A DNA stretch of 64,000 bases from Pseudomonas berkeleyensis (GTDB lineage: Bacteria; Pseudomonadota; Gammaproteobacteria; Pseudomonadales; Pseudomonadaceae), in assembly GCF_014109765.1 (NCBI RefSeq), contig NZ_CP059139.1:186001-250000 (forward strand). Reading direction: 5' to 3'. Shown here in pieces: positions 1-12,284 of this stretch. Numbering within the stretch: position 1 is the stretch's first letter; every line of letters starts with the position of its first letter. The position numbers and the translations under genes were made by a program. The notes under the pieces are model-generated. The model was not told the DNA's origin, made no database searches, and was given only the letters and a program-made list of their open reading frames with translations.

Positions 1-2
1 AC

Positions 3-2233
<2,231 letters not shown>

Positions 2234-2234
<1 letters not shown>

Positions 2235-3043
2235 TGCCCGATGAAATCGAGCTGCGCCTGCTGATCGAAGCGATCTATCTGCGTTACAGCTACGACTTTC
2301 GCGACTATTCGAAGGCTTCGCTGAAGCGTCGTATCCGGCAGGCGCAGACCCAGTTGGGCTGCCCGACCATCTCGGCGCTGCAGGAGCGCATCCTGCACGA
2401 GCCGAAGGCCTTCATGCAGCTCTTGCAGTACCTCACCATCCCGGTCAGCGAGATGTTCCGCGACCCCGGTTACTTCCTGGCGCTGCGTGAGCAGGTGGTA
2501 CCGCTGCTGCATACCTATCCGTCGCTGAAGGTCTGGGTGGCCGGCTGCAGCACCGGCGAAGAAGTGTATTCGCTGGCTATCCTGTTGCATGAGGAAGGCC
2601 TGCTGGAACGCACCATGATCTACGCCACGGACATCAATCCGCATTCGCTGGAGAAGGCCGAGCAGGGCATCTTCGCCCTCGACAATCTGCGCACCTATAC
2701 CCAGAACTATCAGCTGTCCGGCGGCAAGCGGGCGTTCTCCGACTATTACTCGGCGGCCTATGACCGGGTGTTGTTCGACAAGTCGCTGCGCGCCAACGTG
2801 ACCTTCGCCGATCACAGCCTGGCCACTGACAGCGTGTTCGCCGAGACCCACCTGGTGTCCTGTCGCAACGTGCTGATCTATTTCAACCGTGACCTGCAGG
2901 ATCGCGCCCTCGGTCTGTTCCACGACTCGCTTTGCCACCGGGGCTTCCTCGGCCTGGGCAGCAAGGAAAGCCTGGATTTCTCCGCCTACGCGCAGCAGTT
3001 CGAAGCTGTCTCGCGTCCCGAGCGGATCTTCCGCAAGCGATGA
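2234..3043 (+). CDS. cheR: CheR-type chemoreceptor glutamate methyltransferase
   Basis: A 269-aa SAM-dependent methyltransferase of the CheR family, which methylates glutamates on chemoreceptors or similar signalling proteins. An N-terminal helical CheR_N segment (about 5-75) precedes the Rossmann domain with the SAM-binding motif VWVAGCSTGEEVYS, an ATDIN acidic loop and the typical CRNVLIYF motif. The ATG at 2234 overlaps the upstream stop codon; an in-frame GTG upstream would only add residues from inside the kinase gene. No TPR tail is present. With a hybrid kinase before it and cheB after it, it probably acts in a dedicated, non-flagellar signalling circuit. That last point is inference from context. 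Confidence 0.93.
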
Positions 3044-3651
3044 GCGAACAACGGATCAACCTGCGCGGCCACCACCGTGTCCCGCTGGAGGCGCTGGTGA
3101 TCGGCGCCTCGGCTGGTGGCGTGGAGGCGATGTTGCAGCTGCTCGAAGACTTGCCGCTGGACTACCGCTTGCCAGTGGTGTGCCTGCTGCACGTGCCGGA
3201 TCGCAACGACAGCCTGCTCGCCGACCTGTTCGCGCGCCGTCTGATCCTGCCGGCCAAGGAGGCCGAGGACAAGGAGGGGCTGCGCGGTGGCGTGGTCTAC
3301 GTGGCGCCGGCCGGTTATCACCTTTCCATCGAAACCGATCGCAGTTTCTCGCTCAGTCGCGAGGAGCCGCGGCATTTTTCACGACCCTCGATCGACATCC
3401 TCTTCGAGTCCGCTGCCGATGCCTATGGCGAGCGGTTGGCCGGTGCGCTGCTCACCGGCGCCAACGAGGATGGCGCGGCTGGCTTGCTGGCAATCCAGCG
3501 CGCTGGTGGTCTGACTCTGGTGCAGGAGCCTTCCGACGCTCAGGTGCCCACCATGCCGGAGGCGGCGCTGGCGCTGCTGAAACCGGACTTTCTCCTGCCC
3601 ATCGACGCCATGCGCGCGCTACTGACCGAACTGGATACCCTGCCATGCTGA
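3040..3651 (+). CDS. cheB: CheB-type methylesterase without receiver domain
   Basis: A 203-aa protein consisting only of the CheB catalytic domain. The usual N-terminal receiver is absent. The catalytic triad can be placed: Ser24 in GASAGG, His51 in LLHVPD and Asp144 in TGANEDGAAG. It would demethylate or deamidate the substrate methylated by the adjacent CheR. The ATG at 3040 overlaps the cheR stop (ATGA). Lacking its own receiver, it would have to be controlled in trans, plausibly through the receiver-bearing kinases on either side; that is inference. Confidence 0.92.
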   Translation: MSEQRINLRGHHRVPLEALVIGASAGGVEAMLQLLEDLPLDYRLPVVCLLHVPDRNDSLLADLFARRLILPAKEAEDKEGLRGGVVYVAPAGYHLSIETDRSFSLSREEPRHFSRPSIDILFESAADAYGERLAGALLTGANEDGAAGLLAIQRAGGLTLVQEPSDAQVPTMPEAALALLKPDFLLPIDAMRALLTELDTLPC

Positions 3652-4832
3652 GGAAGATTGAAGCCAAGGTGTTGATCGTCGACGACCTGCCAGAGAACCT
3701 GCTGGCCCTGCGTTCGTTGATTCAATGCGAGGATCGCACCGTATTCGAGGCCAGCAGCGCTGACGAAGCATTGTCGCTGTTGCTCGAACACGAATTCGCC
3801 CTGGCCATTCTCGACGTGAAGATGCCGGGCATGAACGGTTTCGAGCTGGCCGAGCTGATGCGCGGTACGGGCAAGACCAAGCACATCCCGATCATCTTCG
3901 TCAGCGCCGTTGGCCGTGACATGGACTACGCCTTCAGGGGCTATGAAAGCGGCGCGGTGGACTTCCTGCACAAGCCACTGTCGCCCTTCGAGGTGCGCAG
4001 CAAGGTGGCGATGTTCGTCGACCTGTATCGCCACCGTAAGGCCCTGAGCATGCAACTGGAAGTGGTGGAGGCGGCCCGTCGCGAACAGGAGGCGCTGCTC
4101 ACCGAGTTGCGCGAGACCCAGGGCGAGCTGCAGAAGGCGGTGCAGATGCGCGATGTGTTCATGTCCATCGCCTCGCACGAACTGCGCACGCCGCTCAATG
4201 GCCTGATCCTCGATGTGCAACTGCGCAAGCTGCGCCTGGAACAGGGCCGTGACGATGCCTTCACGCCGGATAAGCTGCACGAGATGGTGGCTCGCGACGA
4301 GCGCCAGATCCGCAGCCTGAGTCGCCTGATCGACGACATGCTGGATGTTTCGCGCATCCGCACCGGCAAGCTCTCCGTGCGTCCGCAGCCGGGTGACCTC
4401 GGCGTATTGGCGGGAAGCGTGGTGGAGAGCCTGGCCGCGCAGTTCACCAGCAAGGGCTGTCATGTCGAACTGCAGGTGGATGGCCCGGCGCCGGTGATGA
4501 TGGACGAGTTTCGCATCGAGCAGGTGCTGGCCAACCTGCTGACCAACGCCCTGCGCTACGGCGGCGGCAAGCCGGTGTCGGTACGGGTGAAGGTAGAGGA
4601 TGACGTGGTGCGCGCCGAAGTGCGCGACCAGGGCATGGGCATTTCCGAGGCCGATCAGCGCCGGGTGTTCGAGCAGTTCGAGCGGGTGGCGGGGTCCAAT
4701 GTGTCCCAGGGGCTGGGGCTCGGCCTGTTCATCAGCGAGCAGATCGTCCAGGCCCATGGCGGCCGCATCGAGCTGAGCAGCCAGCTTGGCGAAGGCTCCT
4801 GTTTCAGTGTGGTTCTGCCCCGTCACGACTGA
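3645..4832 (+). CDS. Response regulator-histidine kinase hybrid (REC-HisKA-HATPase)
   Basis: A 395-aa soluble protein with an N-terminal receiver (about 1-125, phospho-Asp in AILDVKMPGMNGFE), a short coiled-coil linker (about 130-165), a HisKA domain ([13 protein letters not shown]) and an ATPase domain (N-box LANLLTNALRYG, G1 DQGMGIS, G2 GLGLGLFIS). The ATG at 3645 overlaps the end of cheB by 7 bases. A longer in-frame extension exists upstream, but it only runs back through cheB and is rejected. The receiver-first layout suggests it takes phosphate from another kinase, such as the upstream one, and changes its own kinase output; this is inference. Confidence 0.92.
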   Translation: MLRKIEAKVLIVDDLPENLLALRSLIQCEDRTVFEASSADEALSLLLEHEFALAILDVKMPGMNGFELAELMRGTGKTKHIPIIFVSAVGRDMDYAFRGYESGAVDFLHKPLSPFEVRSKVAMFVDLYRHRKALSMQLEVVEAARREQEALLTELRETQGELQKAVQMRDVFMSIASHELRTPLNGLILDVQLRKLRLEQGRDDAFTPDKLHEMVARDERQIRSLSRLIDDMLDVSRIRTGKLSVRPQPGDLGVLAGSVVESLAAQFTSKGCHVELQVDGPAPVMMDEFRIEQVLANLLTNALRYGGGKPVSVRVKVEDDVVRAEVRDQGMGISEADQRRVFEQFERVAGSNVSQGLGLGLFISEQIVQAHGGRIELSSQLGEGSCFSVVLPRHD

Positions 4833-4833
4833 T

Positions 4834-4879
4834 CGTGCAAATTGCACGTGTCAGGATTCATGCATCTTGCAAAGTGCAT
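4834..4879. promoter_or_regulatory. Pair of palindromes upstream of a sigma54 promoter (candidate AlgB activator sites)
   Basis: A perfect 15-bp palindrome CGTGCAA-A-TTGCACG lies at 4834-4848, followed by an imperfect palindrome ATGCATCTTGCAAAGTGCAT at 4860-4879. The centres are about 28 bp apart. The pair sits about 70-110 bp upstream of the sigma54 element at 4946-4962, which is the usual distance for an enhancer-binding protein. The same arrangement occurs beside algB at 8873-8918. Assignment to AlgB is inference. Confidence 0.6.
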
Positions 4880-4945
4880 GGGGAACCCTCGTGCGTGGTT
4901 TGTTCAACTTATTGATTTAAAAGGATTTTTTAGAGTCATTCAGAT

Positions 4946-4962
4946 TGGCATGAGCGCTGCAA
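4946..4962 (+). promoter_or_regulatory. Sigma54 promoter for the small exported protein gene
   Basis: TGGCATG-AGCG-CTGCAA keeps the GG at -24 and GC at -12 with 10 bases between, and 5 of 6 bases of TGGCAC. It lies 48 bases before the ATG at 5010. Confidence 0.7.
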
Positions 4963-5009
4963 CAGACAGTCACGTAAGCCCCCGACTGATCTGCTGATGG
5001 AGAAGCGCC

Positions 5010-5312
5010 ATGTACATCGTCCGACTGAGCCTGTTCTGCGCCGCTGCATTGCTGGTCAACGGGGCTTACGCCAAAGATTTCTCGGATACGGCCGGTGCCA
5101 GTGCCAAGACCGCCGAATTCACCGTTTCCACCCCGCAGGTTCGGGACTATCGCGTCGGCACCCTGCAGGGCGAGGCCGGTGAGCTGCGCCAGCAGACTTC
5201 TCGCGGTCTTCACGACGACGGGCAGTGGGTACGCATCTCCGACCCCGCCGAGACCGAAACCGGCAACCGTGAGCCGCGCCCCGCTGACAGCACCCCGCGC
5301 TGGGTGTTCTGA
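5010..5312 (+). CDS. Small exported protein of unknown function
   Basis: A 100-aa protein with a clear Sec signal peptide (MYIVRLSLFCAAALLVNGAYA, cleavage after AYA near residue 21). The mature part is small, polar and Thr/Glu/Arg-rich, with no Cys. I recognise no domain. The start has a GGAG Shine-Dalgarno about 8 bases upstream. It is the first gene behind the sigma54 promoter at 4946-4962, and a small membrane protein follows after 18 bases, so the two form a probable operon next to algB-kinB. A role in envelope homeostasis would fit, but nothing in the protein shows it. Confidence 0.75.
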   Translation: MYIVRLSLFCAAALLVNGAYAKDFSDTAGASAKTAEFTVSTPQVRDYRVGTLQGEAGELRQQTSRGLHDDGQWVRISDPAETETGNREPRPADSTPRWVF

Positions 5313-5330
5313 CCGACAAGGAGTCCTGCC

Positions 5331-5516
5331 ATGTCCAGAAGTGCTGTGTTTCTGTTGATCATGACCCTCTTGAGCCTGTCCGCCCTGTGGCTCAATCCTG
5401 GCCTGGAAGGAACCCCAGCCCTGGCGCTCAAGTGTGCCAGCGGTTTCTTCGGCCTGGCCTTTCTTGGCGCCTTGATGGCCGGCCGCCGCTTCAAGTTCGA
5501 TCCGGTACTGCGCTGA
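5331..5516 (+). CDS. Small inner-membrane protein with two predicted helices
   Basis: A 61-aa protein with hydrophobic segments at about residues 4-22 and 33-52 and a basic C-terminal tail (AGRRFKFDPVLR). It has a strong AAGGAG ribosome binding site before the ATG and lies 18 bases after the exported-protein gene, so it is probably cotranscribed from the sigma54 promoter. No family is recognised. It is convergent with kinB. Confidence 0.7.
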   Translation: MSRSAVFLLIMTLLSLSALWLNPGLEGTPALALKCASGFFGLAFLGALMAGRRFKFDPVLR

Positions 5517-5534
5517 AGCTATGTTGATCTGAGT

Positions 5535-5556
5535 GGTGGGCTGAAGCCCACCCTAC
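5535..5556. repeat. REP-like palindrome (GTAG-headed, minus orientation)
   Basis: GGTGGGCTGAAGCCCACC followed by CTAC. Read on the minus strand this is GTAG followed by a GGTGGGCTTCAGCCCACC palindrome. The same unit recurs at 43974-43995 and 44011-44032. It lies in the convergent gap between the small membrane protein gene and kinB. Confidence 0.7.
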
Positions 5557-5663
5557 AGCAGTCTTTGCCCCATTCCTCTACGTTCCGCATTCCCCGAAGG
5601 GTGGTTTAGCCCGCCCGGCGGCAATCGCCGTTCTACCCTTTTGCCACTTCCCGTTCACTCTGC

Positions 5664-7460
5664 TCACACCGGTAGGTTGAAGTAGAAGTTGGCGCCGTCG
5701 CCGGGGCGTGACTGGACGTCGAGTCGGCCGCCGTGCAACTGCACGATCTCCCGTGCCAACGCCAGTCCAAGCCCGACTCCGCCTTTGCGCCGACTGATCT
5801 GCACGAACGGCTCGAAGATACGGGCCTGTTGCTCGAAGGGGATGCCTTCACCGTCGTCCTGCACATTGAAGATCACCTGCTCGCCATGACGCCGTACCTG
5901 CAGCCGCACGTGGCCGCCGGGATTGCTGTGGCGCAGGGCGTTGCTGATCAGGTTGTCGAGCAGGCGTTCCAGTTGGGCGGCGTCGACGGCGAGCTGCGGT
6001 AGCGGCTCGTGTGCTTCGCTGGTCAGGGTTATTTCGCGCTCGGCTGCCTCCTCAGCGAAGCGCGCCTGGGCTCGTTCGACCAGTGCGGCCAGGTCGCACG
6101 CCTTGCGTTGCAGGGTCTGCAGGCCGTTCTGGTAGCGCGAGAAGTCCAGCAGGTTGTCGATCAGTTGCACCAGGCGGCGCATTTCCTCATCGACGGTGCG
6201 CATCAGGTCCTGTTCGCGTCCCTCTGCCGGCAGCTTGATGCGTTCGCGCAACAGACTGAATGCCATGTGCATGCCAGTGATCGGTGTGCGCAATTCGTGC
6301 GAGGCGCGCAGGACGAATTCGTTGCGTACGCGCTCGAAGGCGCGTTGCTTGGTGACATCGCGCAATACCATCACGGCGCCAACGCTGCCGCCTTCGCGCA
6401 GTTGGATCGGGGTCAATGCCCAGGCCAGCAGGCGCACTTCGCCATCGCGTTCGATCTGCAGGTCTGCTGGCGGCTCGCGCAGCAACTCGCCGGCGAGCAC
6501 CAGGTGCAGGGCTTCGTCCACTGCATGGTCGGGCAGCAATGGGCCGATGGGTTGCTCGAGGATATCGGGATCCCACGACAGCTGACGCAGCGCCACCGGG
6601 TTGGCGTGTTCGATGCGGCCCTGGGGATCGAGGATGATCAGGCCGTCGTCGATGCTGTCGAGCACGGCTTTCAGACGGCCCTCGCTGTTGAGCAGTTGCT
6701 TGAGATTGCTCGAGTGATATTCGCGCAGGGCCTCGGTCATCAGGCCGAACCGACGGCTGAGTACCGCCAGTTCCTCCACTGGTGAAACCGGCAGCACGAC
6801 GTCGTATTGGCCGCGGCCGAGCTGATCGGCGGCGCGTGCCAGCATGTCGATGGGCGCGCCGAAGCGGCGGGCGATACCGTGGGCGGTGAGCACGCCGATG
6901 GCCAGAACCGCCAGGCCGATGAACGCGAGCAGCGCGGCGATCAGTTGCGAACGCTCGCCAGCGCCGTCTTCGGCCGCGATGACGTGGGCGACGATATCAT
7001 CCTGTTCTTCCAGCAAGTGGTTGCGCAGGCGTTGGAAGGCCTCGGTGAACGGTTTGTAGGCGGCCAGGTTGTACGGTGTCTGGCCGGCAGGCGTGCCGCT
7101 GGCGGCGGCTTGTTCCATCTGATCGTAGAGCGTCGCGGCTTGCTCGAGACCGCTCACATAGCGATCCCCCAGGTTGGCTGTGATGCCTTCGGCGAGGGTC
7201 GCGCGAAACTCTTCACGAACCTTGTCCAGAGCCTGTGGATCGGGTTGCTGGTCGATCAGCACGATCAGCTCGTCGCCAAGGTGCTGGCGCAGCTTCTGGC
7301 CAATCTGCACGGCGGTGAAGCCGCGCTGGATCAGTTCGCTCTGGCTGCGCGCCATCTGCGTGACGCTGTATAGCCCGAGCAGCAAGCCCAGCAGCGCCAC
7401 GGTGATCAACGCGGAGATGCTGAGGAACAGACGGGTGCGAAGCTTCATGGACAGCTTCAT
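5664..7460 (-). CDS. kinB: KinB sensor kinase/phosphatase of AlgB
   Basis: A 598-aa inner-membrane histidine kinase whose N-terminus (MKLRTRLFLSISALITVALL) strongly resembles P. aeruginosa KinB, the partner of AlgB in alginate and virulence control. TM1 is about residues 10-32, a periplasmic domain follows to about 170, and TM2 is about 172-194. Then come HAMP (about 195-250), PAS (about 262-370), HisKA with His388 in RASHELRTP, and an ATPase domain with N-box LDNLISNALRHS and GVGLGLALA. It starts 13 bases after algB ends, so the two are an operon. The ATG at 7460 was chosen; an ATG four codons in (7448) is possible. Confidence 0.93.
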   Translation of the reverse strand: MKLSMKLRTRLFLSISALITVALLGLLLGLYSVTQMARSQSELIQRGFTAVQIGQKLRQHLGDELIVLIDQQPDPQALDKVREEFRATLAEGITANLGDRYVSGLEQAATLYDQMEQAAASGTPAGQTPYNLAAYKPFTEAFQRLRNHLLEEQDDIVAHVIAAEDGAGERSQLIAALLAFIGLAVLAIGVLTAHGIARRFGAPIDMLARAADQLGRGQYDVVLPVSPVEELAVLSRRFGLMTEALREYHSSNLKQLLNSEGRLKAVLDSIDDGLIILDPQGRIEHANPVALRQLSWDPDILEQPIGPLLPDHAVDEALHLVLAGELLREPPADLQIERDGEVRLLAWALTPIQLREGGSVGAVMVLRDVTKQRAFERVRNEFVLRASHELRTPITGMHMAFSLLRERIKLPAEGREQDLMRTVDEEMRRLVQLIDNLLDFSRYQNGLQTLQRKACDLAALVERAQARFAEEAAEREITLTSEAHEPLPQLAVDAAQLERLLDNLISNALRHSNPGGHVRLQVRRHGEQVIFNVQDDGEGIPFEQQARIFEPFVQISRRKGGVGLGLALAREIVQLHGGRLDVQSRPGDGANFYFNLPV

Positions 7461-7473
7461 GGGGATTCCCGGT

Positions 7474-8826
<1,353 letters not shown>

Positions 8827-8872
8827 GAATGTGCTCCGTCTGACTGGTCGATGGAGGTTAGTCAGGGAAAAA

Positions 8873-8918
8873 CCGTGCAAGTTGCACGGCCTGACTGCGT
8901 CAATGCTGCAGCCTGCAT
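8873..8918. promoter_or_regulatory. Pair of palindromes between algB and the BON-protein gene
   Basis: A perfect 17-bp palindrome CCGTGCAA-G-TTGCACGG at 8873-8889, then ATGC-N8-GCAT at 8903-8918, with centres about 29-30 bp apart. Spacing and core (GTGCAA-N-TTGCAC) match the pair at 4834-4879. The sigma54 element at 8984-9000 lies about 75 bp downstream. The pair is placed to serve both divergent genes. AlgB binding is inferred. Confidence 0.62.
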
Positions 8919-8983
8919 GGCGTCAGGGTGCCATCATTGATCATAACCAATTGTTTTTAAATGGGTTTATTTAAAAAAGAAGC

Positions 8984-9000
8984 TGGCACGGGGCTTGCGA
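8984..9000 (+). promoter_or_regulatory. Sigma54 promoter for the BON-domain protein gene
   Basis: TGGCACG-GGGC-TTGCGA matches the sigma54 consensus TGGCACG-N4-TTGCA in all positions but the last. It lies 37 bases before the ATG at 9037. Confidence 0.85.
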
Positions 9001-9036
9001 TATTCCTTTTATCGTTTCACGAACAGGAGTGAACCC

Positions 9037-9867
9037 ATGCCCCCGTTCAAACCCTTGTTGCTGGCCGCCGGTACCGCGTTGATGCTCGGGCTGACGCCGT
9101 TGGCCAGTCATGCTGCCGAAGGTCAGCTGGCCTCGCAATTGGAGGCTGCACGTCAGGAAGGCTCGATCTGGACGGCCTTCGCCCTCAACCGCCACCTCAA
9201 CCCGTTCAAGCTCGATATCGATGTGGAAGATGGCGAGGCCACCCTGGCCGGTCAGGTCGAAAGCGAGGTGCAGAAGGAGCTGGCCGAGCAGGTGGCCCTG
9301 AGCATAGATGGCATCGAGTCGGTGGACAATCACATCGAGGTCACTGGCGAGGCCGCCGAAGGCGAACCACCTGGCCTGGTTCAGCGCCTGGAAGACGCCA
9401 GCCTGGCGGCCACGGTGAAATCCAAATTGCTGTGGAACAGCAACACCCGAGGCCTGGACATCCGCGTGCGTGCCGAGAATGGTGCGGTAACCCTCAGTGG
9501 TCATGCTCAGACGCCGGCCTCGAAAGAGCTGGCGGGTCAGCTGGCAGCCAACACCGATGGCGTTCGCGAGGTGTTCAACCATCTCAGCATCAGCACCGCC
9601 GACAGCAGTAGCAACGAAGTGCAGACGGCGGTGGAGGAGGCGCGCGAGAACATCAGCGATGGCTGGATCACCAGCAAGGTCAAGGCCAGCTTCCTCTACA
9701 GCCGCAACCTCGATGCGCTGAACATCGCCGTGACCACCGATGACGGCCTGGTCAACCTGCGTGGCAGCGTATTGAGCAATGCCGAGAAACGCCTGGCGGT
9801 AGAAATCGCCCGCAACATCCGCGGCGTGCGCGGTGTGGATGCCGACGCCCTGCGCGTCAGCAGCTGA
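9037..9867 (+). CDS. Periplasmic protein with three BON domains (OsmY-like)
   Basis: A 276-aa exported protein. The signal peptide runs to about residue 27 (LASHA-AEG). Three BON domains follow (about 40-105, 115-180 and 200-272), each with the alternating pattern around GxVxLxGxV and a 'gV..V.n.i' end. BON proteins such as OsmY sit in the periplasm and are tied to osmotic or envelope stress and lipid association. The ATG at 9037 has an AGGAGTGAA ribosome binding site; the upstream in-frame start would place the gene inside its own promoter. The sigma54 promoter and upstream palindromes suggest AlgB control. Confidence 0.88.
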   Translation: MPPFKPLLLAAGTALMLGLTPLASHAAEGQLASQLEAARQEGSIWTAFALNRHLNPFKLDIDVEDGEATLAGQVESEVQKELAEQVALSIDGIESVDNHIEVTGEAAEGEPPGLVQRLEDASLAATVKSKLLWNSNTRGLDIRVRAENGAVTLSGHAQTPASKELAGQLAANTDGVREVFNHLSISTADSSSNEVQTAVEEARENISDGWITSKVKASFLYSRNLDALNIAVTTDDGLVNLRGSVLSNAEKRLAVEIARNIRGVRGVDADALRVSS

Positions 9868-9932
9868 CCGCCGGCCCGATCACGTGCCGCTGGAGCGCGG
9901 CCATTCACCACCCTGAGTCAAGGAGTCATTCC

Positions 9933-10367
9933 ATGAGCAGCAAGACCGCACAACTGAACGAACTGATCGAGATCACTCGTGACGGCAAGCGCTTCTACGA
10001 GCATGCCCATGACGAGGTCAAGGATATCCGCCTGCAGGCACTGTTCCGCGATATGGCGCGTGCCAAGACCGAGGTGATCGAGGCACTGAGCGTCAAGGTC
10101 GCCGCCAATCAGAGCGAGCCGGCCACCGGCGGCACTATGCTGGGCAAGCTGCGCCAGTTTTACGCCGACACCCGTGCCACCCTGGCCAAGGATGAAGACG
10201 CCACCTACGTCGCGCAGCTGGAAGAGTCGGAAGACCGCATCCTGCATGCCTTCGAGGACGCCCTGGAAAGCGCCGACAATGATGTTCGCGTGCTGCTGGC
10301 GATGGAAATGCCCAAGGTGCGGGCTTGCCATGACCGCATGCGGGCGTTGAAGCAGAACATGCAGTAA
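9933..10367 (+). CDS. PA2169-type four-helix-bundle protein (DUF2383)
   Basis: A 144-aa soluble, almost wholly helical protein of the family named PA2169-type four-helix-bundle or DUF2383, related in fold to ferritin-like proteins. The typical start (LNELIEITRDGKRFYEHA) and Glu/His-bearing helices are visible; the molecular function is not established. It has an AAGGAG ribosome binding site and lies 65 bases after the BON gene with no terminator between, so it may be cotranscribed from the same sigma54 promoter. A strong terminator follows at once. Confidence 0.85.
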   Translation: MSSKTAQLNELIEITRDGKRFYEHAHDEVKDIRLQALFRDMARAKTEVIEALSVKVAANQSEPATGGTMLGKLRQFYADTRATLAKDEDATYVAQLEESEDRILHAFEDALESADNDVRVLLAMEMPKVRACHDRMRALKQNMQ

Positions 10368-10385
10368 CGCCAGCTGCGGCACCCG

Positions 10386-10418
10386 AGCCCCTGTACGCAT
10401 TGCGTGCGGGGGCTTTTT
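10386..10418 (+). terminator. Rho-independent terminator after the four-helix-bundle gene
   Basis: Stem AGCCCC...GGGGGCT with inner pairing TACGCA/TGCGTG, followed by TTTTT. Confidence 0.85.
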
Positions 10419-10432
10419 ATTGGGAAGGGGCG

Positions 10433-11128
10433 GACGGATTGGCAAGTTTGTGTGCGTATCGCTTACGGGCTTAGCACTATCCGTTAGCGCGTGCGCTGAG
10501 CGTTTGGGTTGCGCCCCTTACGGGCGCCACACTTTTCTTGCTTGCCCAAGAAAGGTGTGCCAAAGAAGGGCACCCCGACATCCGGGTTTCGCTACGCGAA
10601 ACTTCCCGCGCTCCGGTGTTGCTCCGGGGGCCGGCTTACATGGGCCATCCCTGGTCCATTAAGCCTCTCGCCGCATCCATGCGGCTCGTCCCCCTATGCA
10701 ACACCTCCACTTGGCCTTCTGACGGGGCCAGGTCGCGAGCTTTTGTAAGTATCGCGAAATTGAAATTGGCGGTGTCTATGTCTTTGCTCTTCAACTGCGA
10801 TGTTACAGACGACGCCCAAGTCCCCTTCAGGAGGCCGAGTGGAGTCAGCGTGGAAGGGGTTGAGCGGCATGGATGCCGCGAGAGCCGTGATGGGCCAGGG
10901 ATGGCCCTTCACGGCGTGCCCCTGGAGCGATGATGGAACGAGGGAACCCCGGCGTAGCCGGGGCCGGATGGTGGGGTGCCCTTCTCTTTGGTTACTTTCT
11001 CTTGGGCAAGCAAGAGAAAGTGACTCGCCCGTGAGGGGCGAAACCAGGACGAGAGATCGACACCTTAACGATCATGGCCCGGAAATAAATAGCGCTGCGC
11101 ACAGCACACACAAACTTGTCAGTCCGGC
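10433..11128. repeat. Large imperfect inverted repeat (~700 bp) in a gene-free gap
   Basis: The 924-base gap 10368-11291 holds no credible gene. Most of it is one long inverted repeat. The outer ends match (GGATTGGCAAGTTTGTGTG at the left against the reverse complement of CACACAAACTTGTCAGTCC at the right). The inner blocks also match in order: GCGCCCCTTACGGGCG, TTGCTTGCCCAAGA, AAGAAGGGCACCCC, GGGCCATCCCTGG and GCATCCATGC. Arms are about 300 bp and the unpaired centre is about 10735-10814. It may be two facing copies of a multicopy Pseudomonas intergenic repeat or a MITE-like element. No transposase is present. Confidence 0.75.
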
Positions 11129-11205
11129 GTCACCCGCATGCTCTCCCCAAGCCATCCAAAGCGCCTTTTCTCTGCCGCAACCGAAAGTCGCCTGCGTTCA
11201 TTTAA

Positions 11206-11223
11206 CTGTCACATTCGTTTCAT
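11206..11223 (+). promoter_or_regulatory. Pho box upstream of pstS
   Basis: CTGTCAC-ATTC-GTTTCAT, a 7-4-7 direct repeat fitting the PhoB consensus (CTGTCAT repeats), 69 bases before the pstS start. Confidence 0.8.
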
Positions 11224-11291
11224 AGAGTGGTCATGTGGCCTATCGATACTGTGGCCCGTTCCACCAACACTATTCCTGCTAGGAGCAAGGC

Positions 11292-12260
11292 ATGAAACTG
11301 AAGCGTTTGATGGCGGCCCTGACTTTCGCCGCCGCTGGCGTAAGCGCGGTATCCGCGGTTGCCGCCGTCGACCCGGCTCTGCCGAACTACGAGAAGACTT
11401 CCGGTGTATCGGGCAACCTCTCCAGTGTCGGTTCCGATTCGCTGGCCAACCTGATGACCCTCTGGGCTGAAGAGTTCAAGAAAAGCTACCCGAACGTGAA
11501 CATTCAGATCCAGGCGGCCGGTTCCTCTACCGCTCCACCCGCCCTGACTGAAGGCACCGCCAACATTGGCCCGATGAGCCGTCCGATGAAGGACAGCGAA
11601 ATCCAGGCCTTCGAAGAGAAGTACGGCTACAAGCCGACCGCCGTTCCGGTCGCCATCGACGCCCTGGCGGTGTTCGTGCACAAGGACAACCCGATCAAGA
11701 GCCTGGACATGGCTCAGGTCGACGCCATCTTCTCCAGCACTCGCCTGTGCGGTGGCGAGAAGGACATCAAGACCTGGGGTGACCTGGGCCTGACCGGTGA
11801 GTGGGCTTCCAAGCCGATCCAGCTGTTCGGTCGTAACTCGGTGTCCGGCACCTATGGCTACTTCAAGGAAGAAGCCCTGTGCAAAGGCGACTACAAGTCC
11901 AACGTCAACGAGCAACCGGGTTCCGCTTCGGTGGTGCAGTCGATCTCCAGCACCCTGAACGCCATCGGTTACTCGGGCATCGGCTACAAGACTTCCAGCG
12001 TGAAGACCGTGCCGCTGTCGAAGAAAGGCGGTGAGGCCTTCGACGCCAACGAAGCCAACGCCCTGGCTGGCAAGTTCCCGCTGGCGCGCTTCTTCTACGT
12101 CTATGTCAACAAGGCGCCGAACAAGCCGCTGAGCCCGCTGGATGCCGAGTTCCTGAAACTCGTTCTGTCCAAGCAAGGCCAGGACGTCGTGGTCAAGGAC
12201 GGCTACATCCCGCTGCCGAAGAAAGTCGTCGACAAGACCCTGAAAGAACTGGGCATGTAA
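11292..12260 (+). CDS. pstS: Phosphate ABC transporter substrate-binding protein PstS
   Basis: A 322-aa periplasmic phosphate-binding protein with a signal peptide to about residue 24 (VAA-VDP). Family motifs are visible: GSDSLANLM near the N-terminus, the phosphate-contact GSSTAP loop, SRPMKDSEI and the [14 protein letters not shown] loop. Start ATG 11292 has a GGAGCAAGGC ribosome binding site. It is transcribed alone: its own Pho box lies upstream, a terminator follows, and pstC begins behind a second Pho box. It feeds phosphate to PstCAB, whose activity is sensed by PhoU/PhoR. Confidence 0.95.
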   Translation: MKLKRLMAALTFAAAGVSAVSAVAAVDPALPNYEKTSGVSGNLSSVGSDSLANLMTLWAEEFKKSYPNVNIQIQAAGSSTAPPALTEGTANIGPMSRPMKDSEIQAFEEKYGYKPTAVPVAIDALAVFVHKDNPIKSLDMAQVDAIFSSTRLCGGEKDIKTWGDLGLTGEWASKPIQLFGRNSVSGTYGYFKEEALCKGDYKSNVNEQPGSASVVQSISSTLNAIGYSGIGYKTSSVKTVPLSKKGGEAFDANEANALAGKFPLARFFYVYVNKAPNKPLSPLDAEFLKLVLSKQGQDVVVKDGYIPLPKKVVDKTLKELGM

Positions 12261-12284
12261 CGACCGCTTCAGGCTGCACACACG

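Noticed and set aside
10800..11225. 141-residue open frame and its neighbours inside the inverted repeat
   Set aside because: Their sequence is shared with the facing arm, they lack ribosome binding sites and motifs, and they contain translated repeat blocks.
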